DNA from: Moringa oleifera
Lineage: Eukaryota; Streptophyta; Magnoliopsida; Brassicales; Moringaceae
Assembly (NCBI GenBank): GCA_021397835.1
Contig: JAJFZO010000272.1
Location: 372,001-436,000, forward strand
Direction: 5' to 3'
Length of the DNA stretch: 64,000 nucleotides
In this document: piece after piece, positions 39,372 to 50,669 of the stretch
How positions within the stretch are numbered: position 1 is the first letter of the stretch
Layout: each line of letters starts with the position of its first letter
Notes under the pieces: generated by a model
Told to the model about the DNA's origin: nothing
The model's input: only the letters and a program-made list of their open reading frames with translations
The model's database searches: none
Translations under genes and position numbers: made by a program

Positions 39372-41090
39372 AAGTCTTTCGATTCACCTAGTGCTGGTGT
39401 CAGTGTGAGCTAACACCAATAACTACCCAACAATAGCAGTTGGGATATCGTTGGGTCCCCTAAAAATAAGTGTGAGCTTCTGCCTACCTCAACGACTTCT
39501 TAACCGTCGTCGTTAGGCTCTCTTAACGCCAACAACGATTGCCATTGGGCAATCATTGGGGCAACCCAGCTTAGATGTTTTAGAGGTTTAGTGACTATTG
39601 TTGGGTGTTCGCTAAATTTTGTTTGTGTTAACACTAGCATCTACCAGCATCTACGACTGCCCAGCAGTAGTCTTTGGGCCCTACCAATGCAAGTGACTAT
39701 CATTGGGTCATCCCTAGTTGCCCTGGTGCTAGTACTAGTGTTTATTGATGCTACCCATTACCCTGTAACAATGGTTAGGTATTCATTAGGTTCCTCTTAT
39801 GCAAAGGCCATCATTTACTATCACTAATAATTACCCCGCAATAAAAACTCAACAGCGTTTGAGTTCCTTCAAAGCTAGCATGAGTGTCTGCTAGTACCAG
39901 GTACCTCCCTACATAAGTTTTTGGGCTCTCTCAGTGCCCTCTACTATTGATACGTTGTTGTTCAACTCCTTCGGTGATTCCCTTCATGTCTACCTATGCC
40001 AGCAACTGCCATTACGGTAATGCTAGGACAACCCAACGATGATGTCTCTTAAGGCCCGTCACTGTCACTAGTTCATTGCTCAGTCACTTTAGTACTGATG
40101 CTGCAGTCTACTAGTGTCTGCGATTGCCCAACAATAATTTTTGGGCTGTTTTAAATCGAACGACTATCAAATGGTCATGGTTGGGCTCCTCCGGTGCTGG
40201 CACTAGCGTTTCCCAATGCCATCTTTTGCCAACACCTATAACTACCCCACAACAAAACCTGGATAATCATTGGGCTCTCTCAACATCAATGACAGTCTTG
40301 AGGTGATCATTGGGCTTCCTTTGTGCTAGTACCAGCGTTTACGGACACCGACAACTGCCTCGAAGAAATGACAACGCTGTCTCTAGGTTCCCCTCTAGTG
40401 TTGGCGTCAGTGTTTGCTAGCACTAGTAACTACATCGTAGTAGTAGCAAGGCAGCGGTTAGGTCCCTTCAAAGTTGGCATGAGGGATCTACTAGCACAAG
40501 CAACTTCTTCACAACACTCATTAGGTTCTTATAATGCCAACCGCTACTACTATAGTGTCGTTAAGCTACTCTGGTGCTTGCCTTCTGTTTACCTACGCTA
40601 GCAACAATCGTTAGGCCTTTGTTAGGGGAACCCAGCGCAGATCTCTATTGACACTAACAGCTATTGCTTGGTCCCCCAATGCTGGCGCTGGCCTCTTCTA
40701 GTGCCGAAGACTACCTCGACATGAGTTGTTAGGCTCTTTCAATACTAGCAATTGTCATGCACTCATCATTAGTGTCCCCTAATGCTGGAACTGGCATTTA
40801 TCAACATGAGCAACTGCCTGTAAAAATAGTTAATAAGTCTCTTGGTTCGCCTCCTGTTGATATCGGTGTCTGTTAACACCAAAAATTGCCTCGTAGTAGT
40901 TGTTGAGTAGTCATTGGTTCCTCTAAAGCTCGAGCGAGCATCTGCCAGCTCCAACAACTTTTTGGCAATAGTTGTTGGGCTTTCCCAACACTGGCAACAA
41001 TCATACAATTATTGTTAGTCTCCCCTGACGTTAGTAATGGCATTTATCGACACTAACAATTGCCTGCAATAGTAAGAGGGAAGCCTTTTA
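39372..41090. repeat. HOR copy 24 (1,719 bp; one-monomer deletion)
   Basis: M2 unit. Near 40272-40282, ATCATTGGGCTCT joins CTCAACATCAATGAC, removing the monomer at the block 4/5 boundary. Confidence 0.86.
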
Positions 41091-42830
41091 GTTCACCTAG
41101 TACTGGCATCGGCAAGTACCAACACTAATAACTAACCCACGATAGTAGTTGGGCAATCATTGGGTTCCCTAAAAATAAGTGTGAGCATCTACCTGCCTTA
41201 AGACTTCCTGACGACCGTCGTTAGGCTCCCTTAAAGCCAACAACGACTGCCATTGGGCAATCATTAATTTAACCCAGCGTAGATGTTTGGGAGCTTTTAT
41301 GATTATCGATGGGTCTTCGCTGAATTTCATTTATGTTATCACTCGCATCTACAAGTATCAATGGCTGCCAACAGCATTCATTGGGCTCTACTAATGCGAG
41401 CAATTATCATTGGGTCATCACTAGGTTGCCTTGGTGCTAGTATTAGCGTCTATCGATGCTAACAACTTCCCCACAATAATTGATGGGCGGTCCTTGGGTT
41501 CCTCTTGTGTTGGTGTCATCATCTGTGAGCATTAATAACTACTGTGTAATAATAACTTGGCAATCGATGGGTTCCTTCAAAGTTAGCGCGAGTGTCTACC
41601 AGCACCATCGACGTCCCTGCATAAGCTTTTGGGCTCTCATAATGCTCATTACTACTGTTATGTCGCCATTCAACTCCTTATGGGGTTACTTTCATCTCAA
41701 CCTATGCTAGCAACTGCCACTAGGTTAACACTAGGAAAACCTAATAGTGATCTGCTAAGGCCCGCGACTGTCGCTAGGTCATTAGTGAGTCACTTTAGTA
41801 CCGAACACTGCAATCTACTAGCATCTGCGATTGCCTAACAGTAGCTGTTAGGCGGTCCTAAATCTAGTTACTATCAAAGGGTCGTCGTTAAGCTCCCCAA
41901 GTGCCAGCACTAGCACTTCCCAATGCCATCTTTTGCCAACACTTATATCTACACCACAACAAAAGCTGGACAGCCATTGGGCTCTTTTAGTGCTTACCCT
42001 TGTGTCTCCTTATGCCAGTGACTACTTAGCTATAGTCGTTGGGCTCTCCCAACACCAGTGACAATCTTGAGCTGATCATTGGGCTTCCCTAGTGCTAACA
42101 TTAGCGTTTATAGACACACGCAATTGCCTCGCAGAAATGATATTGTTGTCCCTAGGTTCCTCTTTAGTTTTGGCATCAGTGTCTGCCATCACTAGTAACT
42201 ACGCTGCAATAGTAGCAAGGTAGCCGTTGGGTCCCTTCAAAGTTGGCATGAGGGTCATCTAGCACAAGTGACTTCTTTACAATAGTCATTAGGCTCTCTC
42301 AATGCCAACCATTGCTACTAGGGTGTCGTTAAGCTCCTCTAGTGCTTGTCCTCGCGTCTACCTACGCTAACGGCAATCGTTAAGCCATCATTGGGGGACC
42401 CTAGTGCAGATCTCTACCGACGCCAACAGCTGTCGCTGGGTCATTGTATAGCTCCCCCAGGGCTGGCGCTAGCCTCTACTAGTGCTAACGATTACCCTGC
42501 CATCAGTTATTGGGCTCTTGCAATATAAGAAGCTTTCATGCATACATCACTAGTGTCCCCCGATGCTGGTACTGACATCTATTAACATGAGCAACTGCCT
42601 GTAGAAATAGCTGAGAAGTCTCTTATTGTCTGCCAACACTAACAACTACCTTGCAATAGTAGCTAAGTTATGGTTGGTTCCTCCAAAGCTCGAGCGAGCA
42701 TCTACTAGCACCAACAACCTTTTCGCAGGCTTTCCCAATACGAGCAATGGTCATGCGATCATCATTAGTCTCCTCCAATGCTGACACTAGTGTTTATCAA
42801 TGCCAGCAACTACCCAGACCAATAACTGAA
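41091..42830. repeat. HOR copy 25 (1,740 bp)
   Basis: M2 unit with two small deletions: near 42617, where GAGAAGTCTCTTA joins TTGTCTGCCAACAC, and near 42725, where CTTTTCGCAG joins GCTTTCCCAATACG. Confidence 0.86.
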
Positions 42831-45802
42831 AAGTCTTTTGGTTCACCTAGTGTTAACGTCAACGTGTGCCAACACCAATAACTACCACATAATTGTAGTT
42901 GGTCAATTGTTGGGTTCCTTAAAAATAAGTGCGAGCATCTGCCTGCCCCAACGACTTACCAATAGCTGTCGTTAGGCTCTCTCAATGCCAACAATGATTG
43001 CTAATGGGCAATCATTAGGGCAACCAAGCGTAGATATTTGGCAGTTTTAGTGACTATCATTTGGTCTCTCTAGAGTTTCGTTTATGCTAGCACTCATACC
43101 TACGAGCATCAATAACTGCACAACAGCAGTCATTGGACTTTACCAATGTGAGCGACCATTATTGGGTCATCACTAAGTTGCCCTGGTGTTAGTACTAGCA
43201 TCTATCGATGCTAATAACTACCTCACAACAATGGTTAGGCAGTCCATGGGTTTTTCTTATGCTAGTGTCATCATCTGCTAGCATTAATAACGACCTCGCA
43301 ATAATAACTCGATAGTCACTATGTTCCTTTAAAGTTAACGATGGTGTCTGCCAGCACCAGCGATGTCTCTGCATAAGTTTTTGGAATCTCTCAGTGCCCA
43401 TTACTACTACTACGTCGTCATTTGACTCCTTTTGTGGTTGCCTTCATTTCTACCTGGGCTGGCAACTGCCATTAGGCCAATAACGCAAGAGTAACCCAAC
43501 ATTGATGTCTGCTAACGTCCGCGACTATCGCTAGGTCATTGCTGAGTTACTCTAATACTGACACAGTGATCAACAAGTGTCTAGGATTGCCTCAAAATAA
43601 TGGTTGGGTTATCTTAATCCAATGACTATCAAAGGGTCCTCGTTGGTCTCCCTCGATGTTGGCATTAACGTTTCCCAAAGCCATCTTCTGCCAACACCTA
43701 TATCTGCTCTGCAATAAAAGTTGCACAATTATTTGGCTCTTTTAGTGCTTGCCCTCGTGTCTACCTACGCTAATGACTGCCTAGCTATAGTTGTTGGGCT
43801 CTTCTAACACCAGTGATAGTCATAGGGTGATCGTTGGGTTTCCATGGTACTAGTACTAGCATTTATAGATATCGACAACTACCTAGATGAGATGTTAGGG
43901 CTGCCCTAGGTTCCCTTAGTAACGGCGTCGATGTATGGCAACACGAGTAACTATCCCATAGTAGTAGCAAAGGGGCTGCTGGGTCCCTTCTAAGTTGGCA
44001 CGAGAGTCTACTAGTACAAGGGACTCCTTCACAACAGTCATTGAGCTTTCCCAATGCCAACCACTACAACTAGGGCGTCGTTAAGCGCCTTTAGTACATC
44101 CCCTCATGTCTGCCTATGCCACCGATAACCATGAGGCCATCATTGGGGGAACCAAGTGCAGATTTTTACCGACTCCTGCAACTCTCAATGGGGCATTGCA
44201 TAGCTCCCCTAGTGCATGCGCTGGCCTCTACCAATCCCAACGATGCCAACAATGACTGTCATTGAGCAATCATTGGGGCAAGCCAGTGCAGATATTTGGT
44301 AGCTTTAGTGAGTATCGATGGGTCCTCGTTGAGTTTTGTTTGTGCTAGCATTGGCACCTACCAATATCAACGACTGTCAAACAGCAGTCATTGGACTCTA
44401 GCAATGCGCTCGACTACCATTGGGTCATCACTAAGCTGCCTAGGTGCTAGTACTATCATCTATCGATGCAAACAACTACCCTGTAATAATGGTCTGACAG
44501 CCCTTAGGTTCCTCTTATGCTGGTGTCAGCATCTACGAGCACTAATAACTAACCTATAATAATAACATGGTAGTCGTTAGGTTCTGTCAAAGCGTATGCG
44601 AATGTTTGCCAGCACCAGCGACCTCCTTGCATAAGTTTTTAGGCTCTTTCGGTGCCCATTACTACTGCTTCATCATTGTTCGACTCCTTCTGGGGTTGCC
44701 AACGTGTCTACTTGTGCCAGTAATTGCCATTAGGCTAATGCTAAGAGAACCCAACTCTGATATCTGCTAAGGCCCGTGACTGTTGCTAAGTCATTGCTGA
44801 GTTGCCCTAGTAGTGACACTACGATCTATTAGCGTCTCTGCAGGTGCAGGTAGTAACGTCTCCTAATGCCTTTTTACCAACATCTATAGCTACCTCGGTA
44901 ACAAAAGCTGGACAGTCATTGGTCTCTTTTTGTGCTCATCGTCGCGTAAACTTATGCCAATGACCACTTAGCTATAGTCATTGGGCTTTCCCAACACTAG
45001 CGATGGTCATGAGGAGATCATTGGGCTTCTCTAGTGCTAGTACTAGCATTTACACACACCGACAACTGCCTCACAAAAATGACAAGGCTATTCTTAGGTT
45101 ACCCTTAAGTGTTGGTGTCGATGTCTGCCAACACGAGTAACTACCCCGTTGTCATAGCAAGGTAGTCGATGGGTCCCCTCACAGTTGGCACGAGCCTCTA
45201 CTAACACAAGTGACTTCTTTACAATAGTAATTAGGCTCTTTCAATGCCAACCACTACTGCTAGGGCATTGTTAAGCTTCTCTAATGCTTGCCTTCGTGTC
45301 TACCTACGCCAGCGATAATCGTTAGGCCATCATTAAGGGAACCTAGTATGGATCTCTATTGACACCAGCATCTATCGTTAGGTCAATGCATAGCCCCCTT
45401 AATGCTCGCGTTGGCCTCTACTAGTTCCTATGACTACCACAACATTAGTCGTTAGGCTCTTCCAACACGAGCAACTATCATGCACTCATCGTTACTGACC
45501 CTCAGTGCTGGCACTAACGTCTATCCACATGAGCAACTGCCTACAAAAATAGCTAAAAAGTCTCTTGGTTCGCCTCGTGCAGACATTAGTGTCTGCCAAC
45601 ACCAAAAACAGCCCCGCAGTAGTAGCTGAGTTGTCGTTGGTTCCGTTGAACCTAGAGTGAGCATCTGCCAACACTAATGACTTTTTTGAAGTAGTTATTA
45701 GGCTTTCCCAATACCAGCAACAGTCATGCGATCATCGTTAGTCTCCCCTAATGCTAGCACTGGCATCTATCGACACTAGTAACTGCCAGCAGCAATAGCC
45801 AG
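42831..45802. repeat. HOR copies 26a/26b fused (2,972 bp)
   Basis: Two partial units are joined near 44238-44246: the block 6 end GCGCTGGCCTCTACCAAT runs into GATGCCAACAATGACTGTC of block 1, so the phase-zero motif and about 470 bp are missing. A further loss of roughly 110 bp occurs near 44838-44850 (CGTCTCTGCAGGTGCAGG). Confidence 0.87.
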
Positions 45803-47815
45803 GAAGTATTTTGGGTCACCTAAAGTTGGCATCGGCATGTGCTAACACCAATAACTAGCCCATAATAGTTGTTGGAATATTGTTGGGTTCCCCAAAAATA
45901 AGCGCGAACATCTGCTTACCTCAACGACTTCTCAACAGCCACTATTAAGCTCTCTTAAAGCCAACAACGAGCCTCATTAGGCAATCATTGGGAAAACCCA
46001 ATGTAAATGTTTGGCAGCTTTAGTGAGAATCGTTAGGGCTTCGCTAAATTTCGTTTGTGCTAGCACTGGCATCAACCAGTATCAACGACTGCCCAACAAC
46101 AGTCATTGGCCTCTACCAATTCGAGCGACTATCATTGTGTCATCTCTAGGTTACCCTGGTCCTAACAACAGTGTATATCGATGCTAACAACTACCTTGCA
46201 ACAAGGGTTGGGCAATTCTTAGGTTCCTCTTATGTTCGTGTCATCATCTACTAACACTAATAACTACCTCGCAATAAAAACTCGACAGTGGTTAGTTTTC
46301 TTCAAAGCTAGCGTGAGTACCTACCAGCACCAGCAACGTCCCTCGATGCGGCATTAGTGTCTATCGACATGAGCAACTACTTGCAAAAATAGCTGAGCAG
46401 TCTTCTAGTTCATCTCATGCTGACATCGGTGTCTACTAGCACCAACAACTGCCATTTAGTAGTGGCTGAGTAGTTGTTGTTTCCCTCAAAGCTGCCAGTA
46501 CCAACAACTTCCGTGTGGTAATTGTTGGGCTTTCCCAATATAAATAACAGTCATGCAGTCATTGTTAATGTCCTTTGATGCTGGTATTGGCATCAATTGA
46601 CACCAACAATTGCTGTGTCGTCGTTCGACTCCATTTGTGATTACCTTCATGTCTACCTATGCCAGCAACTACCACTGGGTTGACGATAGGGAAGCCCAAC
46701 GCTAATGGCTGCAAAGGCACGCGACTGTCACTAGGTCATTGCTGAGTCGCTTTAGTACTGACACTGTGATCTACTAGCATCTACGATTGCCCCACAACAG
46801 TTTTTGGGATGTCCTAAATCCAGTGACTATGAGAGGGTCGTCGTTGGGCTCCCCTAGTGCTGACACTAGCATCTCCCAATCCCGTCTTCTACCAACACTT
46901 ATAACTACCTCGCAACAAAAGGTTGATAGTCATTGGGCTCTTTCAATGCTTGCCTTCGCGTCCACCTATGTCAGTGATTGCCTAGCTATAGTCGTTGGGC
47001 TCTCCCAACACCAGCGATGGTCATAAGGTGATCGTTGGGCTTCCCTGGTACTAGTACTAGCATTGACAAACACTAACAACTGGCTAGTAGAAATGATAGG
47101 GCTTTCCCTAGGTTCCTCTATAGTATTTACACCGGTGTTTACTAATACCAGTAACTACCCTGCAGTAGTAGCATGGCAGTCGTTGGGTCCCCTCAAAGTT
47201 GCCTTGAGGTTTACTACCATGAGTGACTTCTTCACAATAGTCATTAGGCTCTCCTAATGCCAACCACTACTATGAGGGTGTCATTAAGCCCCTCTAGTGC
47301 TTGCCTTTGCGTTTACCTATGGTAGCGATAACCGTTGGGCCAACGCTGGGGGAACCCAGTGCAGATCTTTACTAATACCAGTAGTTGTCGCTGGGTCATT
47401 ACATAGCACCTTCAGTCCACGCGTTGGCCTCTACTAGTGCCGATGACTACCCCGACATGAGTCGTTGGGCTCTTTCAACACCAGTAACTGTCATGCACTC
47501 ATTGTTAGTGTCCCTTAGTGCTGGCACTAGCATCCATCAACATGAGCAACTACTTGCCGAAATAGTTAAAAAACCTCTTGGTTTAGCTTCGGCTGACATC
47601 GGTGTCCGTCAACACCAAAAAATGCCTTGTAATAATAGCTGAGCAGTCTTTGGTTCCTCCAAAGTTGAAACGAGCATGTACCAGCACCAACAACTTCTTT
47701 GCACTAGTTATTGGGCTTCTCCAATAGCAGTAACATTCATTCAATCATCATTAGTCTCTCCGATGTTCGCAATGTCGTCTATTGACACTAGCTACTACCC
47801 TCAGCAATAGCACAT
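45803..47815. repeat. HOR copy 27 (2,013 bp; with a chimeric insertion)
   Basis: The unit runs normally to AGCAACGTCCCT at about 46342, jumps back into block 7/8 sequence for about 275 bp, then returns to block 3 at about 46615 with TGTCGTCGTTCGACTCC. The excess over 1,780 bp is this inserted segment. Confidence 0.88.
46338..46640. repeat. Chimeric segment, first copy
   Basis: Carries three private features: the shortened GATGCGGCATTAG, AAAGCTGCCAGTACC (lacking the usual GGAGCGAGCATCT), and the novel join CAATTGCT/GTGTCGTCG. All three recur at 49191-49490, so both segments descend from one rearranged unit. Confidence 0.88.
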
Positions 47816-48740
47816 AGGTCTTTTGGTTTACTTAATGCTAGCGTCGATGTGTGCCAACACCATTAACTACCCCATAATAGTATTTAGGCAATCATAGAGT
47901 TCCCTAAAAATAAGTGTGAGCATCTGCGATGATCTTTGGCAACATTAGTGAGTATCATTGTGTCTTTGTTAAATTTCATTTATGCTAGCACTGGCATTTA
48001 CCAGCATTGGCTGCCCAACAGCAGTCATTGGCCTCTACCAATGTGAGCGACTATCATTGTGTCATCACTAGGTTACCCCAGTCCTAGTAATAGCGTCTAT
48101 CGACACTAATAACTACCCCGCAACAATGGTTGGGCAGTCCTTGGGTTCCTCTTATGTTGGTGTCATCATCTGCCAACACTAATAACTATCCCGCAATAAA
48201 AACTCGGCAGTGGTTGGTTTTCTTCAATGCTAGCACAAGTGTCTGCCAGCACTAGCAACGTTCCTACATAAGTTTTTGGGCTCTCTCAGTGCCCATTACC
48301 ACTCCTACGTCGTCATTTGACTCCTTCTCTATTTTACTTTATGTCTTCTTATGCCAGCAACTACTACTAAGCTCACACTAGGAAAACGCAACGCTGACGT
48401 CTGCTAAGGCTCACGACTATCGGTAGGTCATTGTTGAGTTGCTTTAGTATTAACGCTGCAATCTACTAGAGTTGGTGATTGCTCGACAACAGTTATTGGG
48501 CTATCCTAAATTGAGTGACTGTCAAAAGGATATCGTTGGGCTCCCTTGGTGCCAGCACTAGCGTTTCCCAATGCTGTCTTCTCCCAACATATATAACTAC
48601 CCTGCAACAAATGCTGGAAAGTTATTCAGCTCTTTTAATGCTTGCCCTCGCGTCTACCTATGGCAATGACTGCCTAGCTATAGTCGTTACGCTATCCCAA
48701 CACCAACGCAGTCATGAAGTGATCGTTGGGCTTCCCTAGT

Positions 48741-48752
48741 GCTAGTACTAGC
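48741..48752. repeat. Representative 12 bp perfect palindrome GCTAGTACTAGC
   Basis: The same perfect palindrome occurs at 2401-2412, 20958-20969, 22082-22093, 49904-49915 and 51027-51038 among others. It occupies two fixed HOR positions, one in block 2 before GTCTATCGATGC and one in block 5 before GTTTATAGACACC. Other long monomers have the related dyad AGTGCTRGCACT at the same monomer position. A binding-site role is only a possibility. Confidence 0.7.
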
Positions 48753-49190
48753 GTTTACATACACCGACAACTGCCTCGTAGAAATGACATGGCCATCCCT
48801 AGGTTCCCCTTTAGTGTTAGCTCTAGTGTCTGCCAACACCAGTAACTTCCTCGCAATAGTAGTAAGGCAGCTGTTGGGTCCTCTCAAAGTTGGCATAAGG
48901 GTCTACTAGCACTAGTAACTTCTTCATAATAGTCATTAGACTTTCCCAATGCCAACCACTACTACTAGGGCGTCGTTAAGCTCCTCTAGTGCTTGCTCTC
49001 GCGTCTACCTACACTAGAGATAATCGTTAGGGGAACCCACTGTAGATCTCTATCGACACTAACAACTGTCGCTAAGTCATTGCATAGCTCCCCTTGTGCT
49101 CGCATTGGCCCTTTTCAATGCCGATGACTACCCCGACATGAGTTGTTGGGCTCTTCCAAAATCTGTAACTATCATACAACCATCGCTAGT

Positions 49191-49490
49191 GTCCCTCAGT
49201 GCGGCATTAGCGTCTATCGACATGAGCAACTGCATGCAGAAATAGCTGAGCAGTCTCCTGGTTCATCTCGTACTGACATCGGTATCTGCTAGCACCAATA
49301 ACTCTCATGCAGTAGTAGCTGAGTAGTCGTTAGTTCCCCCAAAGCTGCCAGCACCAACAATTTTCACGCATTAGTTTTTAGGCATTTCGAATACGAGTAA
49401 CAGTCATGCGGTCATTGTTAGTGTCCTCTGATGCTCGCATTGGCGTCAATCCATACTAGCAATTGCTATGTCATCGTTTGACTCCATTTG
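49191..49490. repeat. Chimeric segment, second copy (simpler form)
   Basis: Here the private features (AGTGCGGCATTAG, AAAGCTGCCAGCACC, CAATTGCT/ATGTCATCG) sit in normal flanking order on the left, so this copy shows the original deletion junction. The 46.3 kb copy is the derived one, brought in through the shared GTCCCT. Confidence 0.86.
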
Positions 49491-50669
49491 TGGTTCCTTT
49501 CATGTATATTTGTGCATGAAACTGCCACTAAGGTAACACTAAGAGAACCCAATGCTGATTTCTGATAAGGCGTGTGACTATCGCTAGGTCATTACTGAGT
49601 TGCTCTAGTACTGATGCTGCGATCTGCTAGTGTTTACAATTTCCTGACAATAGTTTTTTGGGTTGTCCTGAATCAAGTGACTATCAAATTGTCATAGCTA
49701 GGCTCCTCGGTGTCGGCACTAGTGTTTCATAATGCCGTCTTCTGCCAATACCTATAATTACCCCGCAATAAAAGTTGGATTGTCATTGGGCTCTTTTAGT
49801 GCCTACCCTCGAGTCTACCTACGCCAAATGACTGCCTAGCTCTAGTCATTGGGTTCTCCTAGCATCGACAACGGTCATAAGGTGATCGTTGGGCTTCCTT
49901 TGTGCTAGTACTAGCGTTTACAGACATCAACAACTGCCTCGTAAAAATAATAGGGCTATCCTTAGGTTCCCCTCTAGTATTAGCGTTAGTGTTTGGCAAC
50001 ACCAGTAGCTGCTGCGCGGTAGTAGCAAGGTAGTCATTGGATCCAGTTAAAGTTTGCACGAAGGTCTACTGGCACAAGCGACTTCTTCGCAACAGTCATT
50101 AGGAGCTCCCAATGCCAACCACTCTTACTAGGGTGTCGTTAAGCACGTCTAGTGCTTGCCTTCGTGTCTACTTACGCTAGCGACAACCGCTGGGACATCG
50201 TTAGGGCAACCCAATACAGATCTTTACCGACATCAGCAGCATTCGCTAGGTCATTGGATAGCTCCTTTTGTAATGGAGTTGCCTTCTACTAGAGCTGATG
50301 ACTACCCCGACATGAGTCATTGGGTTCTTCCAACATCAACAGTTGTCATGCACTAATTGTTATTGTTCTGCAGTGCTGGCACTAGCATTTATCAGCATGA
50401 GCAACTGCATGTAGAAATAGTTTAGAAGTCTCTTGGTTTACCTCATGCAGACATTGGTATCTGTGAACCCCAAAAACTACCTTATAGTAATAGTTGAGAA
50501 GTGGTTGGTTCCCCCAAAGCTGGGGCGAGCATCTACGAGCACCAACAACTTTTTCGTAGTAGTTGTTGGGTTTTTCCAATAGCAGTAACAGCCATGCGGT
50601 CATCCTTAGTCTCCCTCGATGTTGGCAATGGCATCTATCGACACCAACAATGCCTGTAACAGTAGCACG

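Larger units (their letters stand above)
47816..50669. repeat. HOR copies 28a/28b fused (2,854 bp)
   Basis: One unit runs from phase zero through block 8, then near 49464-49468, CAATTGCT joins ATGTCATCGTTTGAC, skipping about 700 bp to block 3. A separate loss of about 90 bp lies near 47928 (GCATCTGCGATGATC). Confidence 0.88.
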
